DNA of 64,000 bases from an uncultured Eubacteriales bacterium. Its GTDB lineage: Bacteria; Bacillota; Clostridia; Christensenellales; Aristaeellaceae. Of this stretch, positions 57,801 through 61,990 are shown piece after piece. Below the pieces are notes generated by a model, which saw nothing but the letters and a program-made list of their open reading frames with translations, ran no database searches and was not told the origin of the DNA. Location of the stretch: NCBI GenBank assembly GCA_902777335.1, contig CACYTF010000002.1, forward strand, positions 85,912 to 149,911, in the 5' to 3' direction. The position numbers were made by a program, and so were the translations under genes. The stretch's first letter is position 1. Each line of letters opens with the position of its first letter.

Positions 57801-58967
57801 ACTGAAGGTATAGCTGTCCCCCACCAGCTCAGTACCGTCATAGGTTTTGCTTTCGCTGCCCGCTGTGATCGTCAGGGGCCTGGGGGACACGGTCAGCGTG
57901 CCAGGCTGATAGACAATCTCATAGCTGCCTGTGACATCCTCGCCACTGCTATTCACGACCTTGGCATCACTTGGGATGTTATCGCCGGTGCCTACCGTTG
58001 TCTGAGTGCCGGTGACAATGACAGACGCAATGCTGTCTCCCTCCTGCAAGCCTGAGACCTGATAGGTACCCACCTCAAGGGCGGTGCCGTCGTATTCCTT
58101 ATTGCCACTATCCGCAGTGATAATGAGGGATTGATACTGCGTTACCTGAAGCGTGCCGTTAACATAGGTGATGGCATAGTTATCTGTGACATTCTCACCC
58201 GCCGCGTTCACGATTACCACCGCGCTGGGCACATTGTCGCTCGTGCCAACCAAGAGTCGGCTGCCGATTACAGTGACTGACTCAATGGCATCGCCCACAG
58301 CCAGGGCAGTATTGGTATAACCTGCCTCTTCAAGAAGCATGGCATTGTATTGGCGAGTCGCGCTTTTTGCAGTGATCGTCAGGGGCCTCTTTGTCACTTC
58401 CAGCGTCCCGTTGGCATAGGTGATCTCATAGCTCGCCGTTACGTCCTCGCCGTCGGCGTTCACGATCTTCGCCGCGCTGGGTACGTTGTCACTGGACCCG
58501 ACCACGGTCTGGCTTCCGACCACGGTCGCGGATTCGATGCTGTCGCCCGTCGCCAGCGCCGTACTGGTATAGCTGTCCTTCATCAGCGCTGTGCCATCGT
58601 AGACTTTCACGTCGCTATCGGCGGTGACAGTGACGGCTTTCCTCGTCACTTCCAGCGTGCCGCTGGCATAGGTGATCTCATAGTTTGCCGTTATGTCTTC
58701 GCCGTCGGCATTAACGATCTTCACCGCGCTGGGAACGTTGTCGCTGCTGCCCACAAACGTTTGGCTGCCCGTCACAGTCACAGACTCAATGCTGTCGCCC
58801 GTCGCCAGCGCCGTACTGGTATAGTTGTCCTTCGCCAGCGGCGTGCCGTCGTAGACCTTCGTGTCGCTGTCCGCTGTGATGGTTATGGCCTTCTTAGTCA
58901 CCTCCAGCGTGCCATTGGCATAGGTGATATCGTAGCTCGCCGTCACGTCCTCGCCGTCGGCGTTCAC
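39897..58967 (-). CDS. Giant multidomain adhesin, main open frame (6,356 codons)
   Basis: Main part of a surface protein whose N terminus is encoded up to 61591; the Met at 58967 is internal. In order: five 84-residue YDG/MBG repeats (KVYDGT), five MBG_2-type repeats (KVYGxxDP) to about residue 840, six VTGN...YDG..HTVxGY repeats to about 1395, a Cna-B-like domain, a beta-helix region with GGAIY repeats (about 1515-3190), 14 tandem isopeptide pilin domains (about 3206-4972), a second beta-helix region (to about 6060), and two SpaA/Cna-B domains (GFNIVFRKIDGFGKALNGAQ; YYLKETTPPTGYTLPAEGRY). It ends MSADPVEPGTGD with no LPxTG motif or membrane helix. Probably a fibrillar adhesin, exported by the signal peptide of the upstream segment; attachment to pili is inferred from the neighbours. 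Confidence 0.88.
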   Translation of the reverse strand: MNADGEDVTASYDITYANGTLEVTKKAITITADSDTKVYDGTPLAKDNYTSTALATGDSIESVTVTGSQTFVGSSDNVPSAVKIVNADGEDITANYEITYASGTLEVTRKAVTVTADSDVKVYDGTALMKDSYTSTALATGDSIESATVVGSQTVVGSSDNVPSAAKIVNADGEDVTASYEITYANGTLEVTKRPLTITAKSATRQYNAMLLEEAGYTNTALAVGDAIESVTVIGSRLLVGTSDNVPSAVVIVNAAGENVTDNYAITYVNGTLQVTQYQSLIITADSGNKEYDGTALEVGTYQVSGLQEGDSIASVIVTGTQTTVGTGDNIPSDAKVVNSSGEDVTGSYEIVYQPGTLTVSPRPLTITAGSESKTYDGTELVGDSYTFSDLASGDRMASVKVTGSRTDVGENDNVPSDAVILNAADENVTESYSINYVNGKLTVTSAQAVIHVASLEKEYGDGDPVLTFTVTGLKGEDTDSVITCTLSRVEGENVGDYAITATYDDALQGNYEIASAEPGTLTIIPATATVTADGKTKVYGAEDPALTATVSGLKNGDAESLITYTLSRDEGEDVGEYDIIPEGDEQQGNYRVAFVPGTFTITRNKVIVTANDLNKVYGEDDPEFTATITGLKIGDDENSISFTFERAAGENVGEYTVTPFGEATQGNYDVEFKEGKLTIARATATVKAEAQSKVYGTEDPELTVEITGLQNGDEESVITYAVTREEGDDVGEYIITPSGEAVQGNYNVVYETSKLTITPASVTVTANANEKVYGSADPTLTAEIEGLMPGESEELIAYTLTRVEGEGVSDYAITVAGKETQGNYRVSYVPGTFTITRRAVTVTVTGHSATTVYDGQPHFVTGYDIEITDEDEGTVMDESYSYKEQYVKFDDNAEAETDPLIVVGEEHMFLTSELFSNTNENYAVTFNVVDGYQIITPSPITVIVTGNHAEVNYDGTVHTVSGYVVATEDELYDLSNVSYSDEAVATRTESGTSYMGLDAKKFANNDENFTVSFTVTDGYITINPIEISVVITGNTSENAYDSTEHTVSGYTVSSTSNLFDSEKLIFIGTAEASRTEITLDEEGQTVDTTYMGLSAEDFGYNDNNVTAVFTVNDGWQKITPITAEVAIVGNNNISDYDGAAHTITGYTATAEPALYDVDSDIVFTGEASATQMNAGTKYMELDADQFSNKNPNFETVTFIVSEDGYQTIRPITVTVTIVGNNNEETPYAYDGQEHSITGFTASADTPLYHVEDDEEAGTTKDFTFNGAASAARTDAGRTQMNLAAEQFENKNSNFSSVIFEIEDGFVDIAPISVTVSIAGHTGVFTYDRTKHTVEGYDATYSTDLYDENCFELISTNSDCVSRTEAGTSEMNLGPDSFRNLSPNFDDVTFEVTDGSITINPAIVVSKYLNNVSAAEAETFTFNVALTNEEGETAEPISGHILITGETEEDNITTDEEGKASFTIAVAGMRTTSVTLDIPYGASLRVEEDKTDDPNNYITTVNGETGAASDLNFITDSTVTLTFENAIGNICRIGEDEFQTIASAVAWAQMNNERDVTIEMMVDYTMPVTDVVTIPAGYSVTLSTASDYEGEGAATITRATGFIGPMFTNRGTLNIADSYEATKIIIDGNGENVEAQSAVIENSGTLNVCAGGTVRNANSTGNGGAIYATGPVNITGGSLANNHAQNGGAIYSTVAVAVSSGTITGNTATTNGGAIYMAGGIVTISEEGVISNNLATNGGGVYLENSDMQMSGGAMRGNKADDTNGLGGAICNASGTVSISGGTIGGESDEEANTAWNGAAVYVGSGIVNAFSGGRITGNITMSDAGGAVGIPSDNGTSVKLNFSGSAYIYNNTQSNGAAANVCLSADTDTVINALSLNEEEDDAPRIGIFVPGEGTLYANRGISKSIFGGYATETNVDAFINDRSPNMMVSMENFKLIWGKAIAVEVRYLSSFSLDSLPPTATGTIKITEETYYPATQQNYIADLAADVLATHPGHGIDSAAAFACAYVEGHAAQFSDYITKIVWDSSVGNWSAERKNPSGPESDTLQNVEKVTIYYVLPAYITINNNADLTSDNPTGSPLTIRGLTVNGIDAASDDYLGYGLIVAQNGATVAHFEPLKRENLTMQAGVSYTILFPGARNKAYSLRGQYEGRTFENGVHYDNRYNGDSASGDYDAASASAGFETTGVTFGNNDSVEILYGTADNICKIVDSTGIPHYYSSFTAATGEALKEENYSTYCVDGVVTIEMLKDYLIPGSDQLAIPDGKHFKLTTAAEYEPTAYERPENAKASHDCSRSAKISRAQTEGKGNSFIIVNGSTVGTGRVPTTALDIENIRFDGKQAGSTNGGVLNAQNCAVTIKNIECVNFEATDGGAIYVGVPADTGDCSTLTVEDSWFADNRATGANGQGGGAIWTGALTFTLTNNVFERCSGIQKLNNGTDGTQATQGGAVFQRIKSTNENRAYSSASITGCDFLNCKAYGAGGGMELDSYRIQMTDCNFNECYVLTSEKEKGGGAFNVYLDRGNVAGDDIPEGAECWLRLNGCKFIGCTANQVGGAFRTQTKSTIQTAGFAFETTLTNTTFDGNIAGKSGGALWLNINQTTLTLDGCTIKNNQASESGGAVHSKYPVTICGHTTITNNLLTTNSPASGAAIYYINTLTLGKAGSGSDNDVIIIKDNKAGSGQDSRDSNLWINNSYKPLVVNHLGGTYDGVHGEIHVSNDSNPNAAAGVQFANDTMTEGGTIFTGLSDANHVFVSDVDSELWGITDRSDRTKIIWRGKPICKITDAVGNLLYMDAYGADPAVFDALDDGTNNINCNSAFATIRDRRLKTDNFKYKLYWADGSVYTDTVYQVKLLVENCPLKVRITTPIVQKTMSNKENYCKIILTTAGESDTLYPYTGTNGTYSTITRDTTLSGDMIYAQMDLTIDHITIDGGCGESGNLVAPTGGRIIHAYNGKGTTVELGEQGVLQNYHSIAVGAAVYVEWGDFKLNGGTIQNCISNDNGGAIYMNSQYKGTNTNSDPIRGLMTFVEGEVVNCRAKNGGGVYIANGKFVFAGGSITNCTASEKGGGVYHAANQTTQLIEMSDATISNNNAGDAGGGIIFGSANARIYFSGDAVIDGNTKGSGNSAEKCNLELNQNSSQVINTTGLGEDAMIGVYVPDTSNYYNTYGIEGMTFGRWNTSDTNLFWFINDRNDLRGARRPGKKDEVWWQEMHSLIVSKTVDSELLADRNTEFNFTVKLHDAVTDDVLDISETFGTGKTKMVFEQGVASFALKNGESKIALYVPGTIADQVANCRYEVEEEDNPNFTTVVDNTETEIKQGTFNEMEGEVKVLVHRADFTNTRKTGDLTVSKVVFSDQATDKDQEFNFRVTLSANEIKGTYGDLTFSNGTATFTLKDGESKTAAGLPTGITYTVTETPNNSFNTTTTVNDEEKAPTNIELVAGDNNVVFTNTRKVGGLKLVKNVSSDAAADKDIEFPITVTLTQNGTPVNAVYPAKDKDGQQIQGGAEFDGNGKHTFMLKDGEFVTIEGLPQGVVYNVTESVTGFTPRYVYTDANGRTDNSRAIGTDITTCTITNTRATGRLQINKALVSDRSADSTSAQFSFIVKLGNTVTDPETGEARFVPDATINKTYSSVAFTNGVSAPFTITGASSKTFTGLPQGIKYEVTELEKDKFTLTMVDGDATKTTSTGTVGSTTSIATFTNTRATGDLKIQKTVFSDAAADLERSFTFTVRLGDSRISKRYTLLDENGNVVPGGINFSGGVATGLSMKHGESRTIVGLPTDVTYTVTETTVSGFTTAYSNATGTIVENRMVTDESTQEETEVPGSVATVTNTRNVGNLTVRKTVSSDLLNGTTVKDSEKEFTFTVQLGSLNAQNQFVVDETIGTEEEPKTYGGMTFIEGVATFHLKHGGEIVATGIPGDMRYLVTETPDADFNTTFTGASGSISPTRWAVASFTNTRKTGRLTISKTVVSDVTSDRSQNYSFTVKLGNTVVNEQGEPEFVTDTTLDKRYGSVTFADGEATVTLRPSTGTASTTISGLPQGIEYEVTENNTPIEYMTTTVGDTKTNTAVGIISAASNSTAAFTNTRNKGNLTVTKVLVSDLAADKDVEFDFTVKLGTVNQTYSGVIFTNGTGTFKLKGGESKTLEGLPEGLSYTVTETANSNFNTTKTGDKGSIVAAEITDEETGETALVFPEAVFTNTRKTGDLRLTKRVVSDMAGDAEKEFTFTVTLADETIGAAETVDDASDDDDSEEEAAIGKKYGDLTFVNGVATVKLKKDQSATAVGLPITLQYTITEEAVEGFTTSKNNDTGSIKTDRTDAVFTNTRDTGNLTVKKVLSSDLAVDANLDFSFTVMLGSKDNEGTFTVDESIGAVTDATPNGKTFGDMTFKNGVAVFTLKGGQSRTAIGLPAGIAYTVEETAIDAFDVAKENETGTIPVQDATNVTFTNTRKKGTLRITKDVDSDLATDKTVGFKFTLTLTGLSELARNKTYSDVQFRNGSATVTLKDGEIKEIEGLPTGVGYSVKESLTTAQTADYTVDPETLTRNGVIGAEVSTEDVSDTDEETGEEITEIKTFNLAAFTNTRVKGDLAITKTVVSDLAADKTVEFKFTVTLSDTSIGATTEEDQTGKSYASILESGEGDDKVMTEGTVTFIDGVAEVSVKHGEKLTIKDLPTDVKATVVEVLDADQKADYTTTPTNLTRTATISSTPYTAVFTNTRKTGKLTIRKTLVSAVTDDKSEEFSMIIRLGSVVNQTIETDDESSEPEEIETFMVDETQNKTYSNVTFANGEATITLKGGESKTIEGLPTDLVYVVEENLTEEQKEDFITEPDPAKVQGIISSTAVSVANIKNTRKTGDLMIGKKVENGFAVDSGRKFNFTLELGTKDEDGNFTVDENISGSYGDVTFRKGVSTFTLTDGAAKIIENVPIGMTYVVRETTVSGFIPVQVQTGTILENTTMIDEVTGDSVSAPGRKVEVTNTRAVCKITGHDGMLLYYKDENGVIWPAAYSSLENAFEALKAQTFYTNAEAGTSYEAGSAYHVEMLVDEYALPTGVAVPEGMTLTLTTAETGDMDGFPYTGATGTASTISRSANYGSMIASKGELTLVKIILDGAKDEYTGNGDGGIMNASAGSLNIQTGATLRNSVTTGNGGAVYVANGVTLTMNGATVTGNQAEKGGGVYARGHNSQASTDVTVTIVGGEISNNTATGEGGGLFIHEGRRASISGHAILSGNTTLATTSVAVDNDGNRGDAHNGVGGAIYVDRYAVLNVENSTISGNDAYRAGGGVYVYASNYRLGELTLSNVQVKDNKAGCGGGIGGIQMCHIYIKDGTVISGNQAIVRSNATAGSATIYHNGCGGGIGLQSFNWTHASAENSRSILNVIGGSIEGNTAGASGGGVYVNSGTPYTIIDGTEIKGNTAVTGGGGYAGSITLRNGVTVTENKVSGTDVTKGAGFYVTGKLTLGQAGAEEETTTISGNTTTQEMPKDSNLCLSYTGSTATTVAHNGSENVELLCPFTGKLWVSNPGEAYTQFGISGDRSFLPDPANVDTASMLALVESARIASDDETELIGRMEPGVAGSTKIFWWKRPVCKITDGAGVLLYTRSGEDLLPAVYAKLCVATYNPYVAPIDPSAAFSMLNNANPGFVYADGSSYTGADYCVKMLDDYIIRNQMYLDTGNKGIVFTTATKSESDGYSYVGTNKSEETGDYAAIIDRGRSVETSTQAGNPYFMRLLGTSNVTLKNITMGGNANVGIVVPIDGPFVNLFGQAKLYIEAGTTLQNSRANDSNRWGGGAICQGYGSAGTYVEMNGGVIQNCYTTKNGGAISSHTSGTVVINGGTIQNCGADLNGGAIYMEQNSCKLIVRGGTIRDCSASHGGGIYLNDGAPLEIGTTVENGVRVGGQMVFSGNYGSNYTSYNGKLNGEGDKDHAYTYSEGKAPQDIFVAKLTGDPAQSIKLIGDIQTWPDSETDEEAIKAYRGGIWLWAEPSDSNGHYRNKEQFAVFADGLITTDSSGKLVSAMPLTTAERAECGGDEKKITELKEAKLKETLRAFRNALDDGTTKNDTGYYLTGYQANTTKGQPVKYIYWGPAVDGFNIVFRKIDGFGKALNGAQFTLYTDVECTNANVLGDPMTSGTIEADNAVSIMIGSGDSATEKAVSGSGLVVFEKVPEGEYYMKETTIPKVDDQPYAVTAEKYQVVVNSNGSFVIKAPGTTEGSWVELTKQTLGSGADAFQLHAVLNLSPVTRKIMLRKVEKKPDDDNKWIPLQGAQFQLLDYDLTLHDFGKDKDGADNAEKYINFAEGTNHSDRIMASDSEGVFFIGRLPLGVYYLKETTPPTGYTLPAEGRYYRLEVPETGTVTMSADPVEPGTGD
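44050..49350 (-). repeat. Fourteen tandem isopeptide-type pilin domains in the giant adhesin
   Basis: About 126-residue units, each with LTVSK at the start (Lys), YTVTE near the end (Glu), and FTNTR at the boundary (Asn). This Lys-Glu-Asn set is the arrangement used by FctA/Spy0128-type pilin domains for internal isopeptide bonds. A DUF7601/DUF5979-type label is an alternative. Confidence 0.75.
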
Positions 58968-59035
58968 GATCTTCGCCGCGCTGGGTACGTTGTCAGTCGG
59001 CGTTCACGATCTTCGCCGCGCTGGGTACGTTGTCA
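58956..59035 (-). repeat. Exact 40-bp tandem duplication that breaks the adhesin frame
   Basis: 58956-58995 and 58996-59035 are identical. 40 is not a multiple of 3. Removing one copy restores both the frame and the 84-codon period between neighbouring repeats. Confidence 0.95.
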
Positions 59036-59259
59036 CTGGACCCGACCACGGTCTGGCTTCCGGTCACGGTCACGGATTCGATGCTGTCGCCCGCCGCCAG
59101 CGCCGTGTTGGTATAGCTGTCCTTCGTCAGCGCCGTGCCGTCGTAGACCTTCTCGTCGCTGTCCGCGGTGATGGTGACGGCCTTCTTCGTCACCTCCAGC
59201 GTGCCATTGGCATAGGTGATATCGTAGCTCGCCGTCACGTCCTCGCCGTCGGCGTTCAC
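58993..59259 (-). pseudogene. Giant adhesin fragment: one MBG/YDG repeat unit, out of frame with both sides
   Basis: An 88-codon open frame carrying one complete repeat (KVYDGTALTK ... DNVPSAAKIVNAD). It is not a separate gene: it has no start signal, and it continues the upstream and downstream repeats once the 40-bp duplication (58956-59035) and the 13-nt deficit near 59286 are corrected. Either the strain's gene is broken or the assembly is wrong here. Confidence 0.8.
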
Positions 59260-59471
59260 GATCTTCGCCGCGCTGGGTACGTTGTCAAAGTCTGTTCTCC
59301 AGTCATCGTCACACTGCTGATCGTGTGGCCTTCAGCAAGATCGCCATAAGTTATATGACAGGTTTCCTTTTTCAGTGCCTGACCATCGTAAACCTTTGTT
59401 GCACTGTCCGCTGTGATTGTGATTGCAATTATGGCTTCGTTCTGATTATCGCCGCTACCCAGCCTGACCAC
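59256..59471 (-). pseudogene. Giant adhesin fragment: first MBG/YDG repeat and preceding linker
   Basis: Open frame reading VRLGSGDNQNEAIIAITITA, KVYDGQALKK ... SSVTMTGEQT and then losing register. Its frame is open upstream through ELNVEPTATPASSKQGGLRG into the Pro/Thr/Glu stalk, so it is the same gene as 59525-61591. After GEQT only two nucleotides precede DNVPS where the other repeats have 15, a 13-nt deficit that shifts frame. Confidence 0.8.
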
Positions 59472-59524
59472 GCCACGCAGACCTCCCTGTTTTGAGGAAG
59501 CCGGTGTAGCCGTCGGCTCGACAT

Positions 59525-61591
59525 TCAGTTCAGTCGTCGGTGCCTTTGTTGGTTTAACTGTGGATGCCGGCGTGGATTCCTCGGTCGGCTCCTCGGTCGG
59601 CTCCTCGATCGGCTCCTCGGTAGGTTCGGCCGTTGGCTCCTCGGTGGGTTCGGCGGTGGGCTCGGCAGTAGGCTCAGCGGTGGGCTCGGCGGTAGGCTCA
59701 GCCGTGGGTTCAGCGGTGGGTTCGGCGGTGGGTTCGGCGGTGGGTTCGGCGGTGGGTTCGGCGGTAGGCTCAGCCGTGGGCTCGGCAGTAGGTTCAGCCG
59801 TCGGCTCAGCGGTGGGCTCAGCGGTAGGCTCCGGCGTGGGTTCTTCCGTCGGCTCCGGCGTGGGTTCCTCTGTGGGCTCGGCGGTGGGCTCAGACGTGGG
59901 CTCAGCCGTGGGCTCAGCCGTGGGCTCAGCCGTGGGCTCCGGCGTGGGTTCCTCGGTGGGCTCAGCCGTGGGCTCAGCGGTAGGTTCAGCCGTCGGCTCA
60001 GCGGTAGGCTCCGGCGTGGGTTCTTCCGTCGGCTCCGGGGCTCAGCGGTAGGCTCCGGCGTGGGTTCTTCCGTCGGCTCCGGCGTGGGTTCCTCGGTGGG
60101 CTCAGCCGTGGGTTCCTCGGTGGGCTCTCCAGAGGCTTCCCCTTCAGGGGAAGCTGTATCGGCGTCAGCCGATACTGAAGAGGTCGTCTCCCCCTGCGCA
60201 TCGTTGTCCGTGGCCGGTCCCTCGGTGGGAACGACCTCTTCCGGCGCTATCGCGCCACCTTCCCCTGAAGGGGAAGGCTCTTGGGGCTCCTCGGTGGGCT
60301 CCTCGGTCGGCTCAACCGTGGGTTCCTCGGTGGGCTCAGCTGTGGGTTCCTCGGTGGGTTCCTCGGTCGGCGCTTCCGTCGCCTCTCCAGAGGCTTCCCC
60401 TTCAGGGGAAGCTGTATCGGCGTCAGCCGATACTGAAGAGGTCGTCTCTCCCTGCTCTGCGTTGTCCGTGGCCGGTCCCTCGGTGGGAACGACCTCTTCC
60501 GGCGCTGTCGCGCCACCTTCCCCTGAAGGGGAAGGCTCTTGGGGCTCCTCGGTGGGCTCCTCGGTCGGTTCCTCGGTCGGTTCCTCCGTCGGCTCCTCGG
60601 TGGGCTCGGGCTGCGCTTCGGGCATCCGGCCGTCGACCAGGATCACGGTATACATGTCGTTAGCGGTGTAGAGGGCCAGCTCCGTCTCGGCAAAGTCCTT
60701 CAGCACGGTCAGGGTATAGTCGCCGGGCACCTGCTCCACGTACACCAGCTCCGCGGGATCTCCGGCGGAGCCGCCCAGCAGGCCGACCATCTCCACGTTG
60801 CCGACGCCGATCGGCGCGCCGGTCTCCCAGAGCACCTCGCTCAGGCGCAGGCCCTGGCTGTCGCCAATACGATAGATATAGCGCTTTTCGCCGATCTCCA
60901 GATCGTCGCTCTTTTCGACTTTCTCATAAAACGCCTGCAGGTCCTCGGCGATGATCTCTTCGATATCCTCGTCGATCTCGCAGGTCAGCCGGACCGTGTA
61001 CACCTTGTCCTTTGTGTAGATCGCGAAGCCGGACTCGATGAACTCCTTCAGCACGGAGATCATGTATTCCTTTTCCAGCGGCTCGATGTACAAAAACTCT
61101 GTGGAGGTGTCGTCGGTGGGCTCCGCCACCTGGGTGCCGCCCAGCACGCTCACCATTTCCACGTCCTTCATGCGCACGGGGATTTCCATTTCACGGATGA
61201 TCGTGCTCAGCAGCACCTCGCGGGCCTGGCCCATGTTGAAGAGGAAGGTGGTGTCGCTCTCGCCCGCGTCCTCCGACGGCGCAGCGGAAAGGCCCTCGCC
61301 CTGCAGGTCGAGGTCGTCGGCTTCGCCGTAATCCGGCTCGATGATATCCGCCTGAAGGCCTTCGTCGATCTCCGAGAAGGCAAAGGCGTTCAGGCACATG
61401 CTGACGATCAGCAGCGCGCTCAGCAGGCGCCGGATGAAGCCCCATTTCAGGCGAATTCCGGAACGGCCCCGCGGCGCGTCCAAACCGCCCTGCCGCGCCG
61501 TTTCTTCGCGCTGCAGGCGGTTCATGTTCTCGTTTTCAATCTGCCTTTGTCGCATATTTTCCCTCGCGATCTGCGCCATGCGCAAAACCAT
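59525..61591 (-). CDS. Giant adhesin, N-terminal segment: signal peptide, paired domain and Pro/Thr/Glu stalk
   Basis: Starts ATG 61591 (MVLRMAQIARENMRQRQIEN). An extended charged leader precedes a hydrophobic signal core (RRLLSALLIVSMCLNAFAF). Two copies of one domain follow: REVLLSTIIREMEIPVRM ... VEMVSVLGG and LRLSEVLWETGAPIGVGN ... VEMVGLLGG, each ending in an AIYTKDKVYTV/ALYTANDMYTV strand. Then a stalk of EPTEEPT/EPTPEPT repeats. At about 60039 a 44-bp tandem duplication shifts the frame, so the Arg/Pro/Ser-rich tail of this open frame (after PTAEP) is artefactual; in the corrected frame the EPT stalk continues to 59570 and into the MBG repeats. With all three breaks corrected the gene spans 39897-61591 and would encode about 7,207 residues. 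Confidence 0.82.
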   Translation of the reverse strand: MVLRMAQIARENMRQRQIENENMNRLQREETARQGGLDAPRGRSGIRLKWGFIRRLLSALLIVSMCLNAFAFSEIDEGLQADIIEPDYGEADDLDLQGEGLSAAPSEDAGESDTTFLFNMGQAREVLLSTIIREMEIPVRMKDVEMVSVLGGTQVAEPTDDTSTEFLYIEPLEKEYMISVLKEFIESGFAIYTKDKVYTVRLTCEIDEDIEEIIAEDLQAFYEKVEKSDDLEIGEKRYIYRIGDSQGLRLSEVLWETGAPIGVGNVEMVGLLGGSAGDPAELVYVEQVPGDYTLTVLKDFAETELALYTANDMYTVILVDGRMPEAQPEPTEEPTEEPTEEPTEEPTEEPQEPSPSGEGGATAPEEVVPTEGPATDNAEQGETTSSVSADADTASPEGEASGEATEAPTEEPTEEPTAEPTEEPTVEPTEEPTEEPQEPSPSGEGGAIAPEEVVPTEGPATDNDAQGETTSSVSADADTASPEGEASGEPTEEPTAEPTEEPTPEPTEEPTPEPTAEPRSRRKNPRRSLPLSRRLNLPLSPRLSPPRNPRRSPRLSPRLSPRLSPRLSPPPSPQRNPRRSRRKNPRRSLPLSPPLSRRLNLLPSPRLSLPPNPPPNPPPNPPPNPPLNPRLSLPPSPPLSLLPSPPPNPPRSQRPNLPRSRSRSRPRSRPRNPRRHPQLNQQRHRRLN
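59575..60125 (-). repeat. Low-complexity Pro/Thr/Glu stalk repeats
   Basis: Dense 12- and 18-bp repeats encoding EPTEEPT, EPTPEPT and EPTAEPT. Similar shorter runs continue to 60610. Such stalks hold adhesive domains away from the wall. Confidence 0.9.
59995..60082 (-). repeat. Exact 44-bp tandem duplication that breaks the adhesin frame
   Basis: 59995-60038 and 60039-60082 are identical. 44 is not a multiple of 3; removing one copy joins the frame of 61591 to that of the MBG repeats. Confidence 0.95.
60135..60535. repeat. Four REP-like palindromic units inside the adhesin coding sequence
   Basis: Two inverted pairs: 60135-60187 facing 60231-60277, and 60393-60445 facing 60489-60535. Each unit has an 8-bp hairpin (GCTTCCCC/GGGGAAGC or CCTTCCCC/GGGGAAGG), a second hairpin of 5 to 7 bp, and the 11-base tail GAAGAGGTCGT. 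All are translated in frame (PSPSGEGG..APEEVVPTEG and GETTSSVSADADTASPEGEA). Confidence 0.8.
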
Positions 61592-61742
61592 ATCCCCCGC
61601 GGCCCTTCCTCTATAACTATGCGGAAAACGGGCCGTTCAAACCGTTGACCTTCTCGCCCGCGCCGGCGCGCTCAAAGCCCGCGGCGCTCGCTCGTAAAGG
61701 GCCGTCTTCCTTTTCACCCTTTACTTACAATTATACATACTG

Positions 61743-61771
61743 ATTATACCATAAAAAGGCTTCCACGTCTA
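61743..61771 (-). promoter_or_regulatory. Promoter of the giant adhesin
   Basis: Minus-strand TAGACG (61766-61771), 17-bp spacer, TATAAT (61743-61748). A second TATAAT at 61730-61735 lacks a -35. The leader would be about 145 nt. No gene lies in 61592-61990. Confidence 0.55.
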
Positions 61772-61844
61772 TATCAAAATGCGTTTTCGCGCATCTTTTC
61801 ACCGTTTTCACAGATTCCGCGAGCGCGCGGCGTCCAAATTAAAT

Positions 61845-61896
61845 CAGACTTTGGTCTTATTTTTGCCGCATTTCAGCGCTTCCGGACCAAAGTCTG
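61845..61896. promoter_or_regulatory. 12-bp inverted repeat upstream of DUF1614-spoIIP
   Basis: CAGACTTTGGTC (61845-61856) and GACCAAAGTCTG (61885-61896) are perfect reverse complements 28 bp apart, about 95 bp upstream of the DUF1614 start. It may be an operator, a leader stem or a terminator; no U-tract follows. Confidence 0.45.
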
Positions 61897-61990
61897 TCTT
61901 GTATTTGATCCCGATTCATGTTTTCCCAGAAACGGGGCATACTGCCTGCGGAGCCAACAAGCGCCATCCATTGATTTGGGAGGGGATATT

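Larger units (their letters stand above)
57640..59440 (-). repeat. Tandem 84-codon MBG/YDG repeats of the giant adhesin
   Basis: Seven units of 252 bp with KVYDGT, GDSIESVTVTGSQT and DNVPSAxKIVNADGED motifs, some nearly identical at DNA level. Two of the three frame breaks of the gene fall here. Confidence 0.85.

Noticed and set aside
59560..60051. Plus-strand frame of (VGSS/VGSA)n
   Set aside because: Mirror image of the EPTEEPT stalk repeats; no start signal.
59575..60610. Possible CRISPR array
   Set aside because: Repeats are contiguous and coding, with no unique spacers of constant length and no cas genes.
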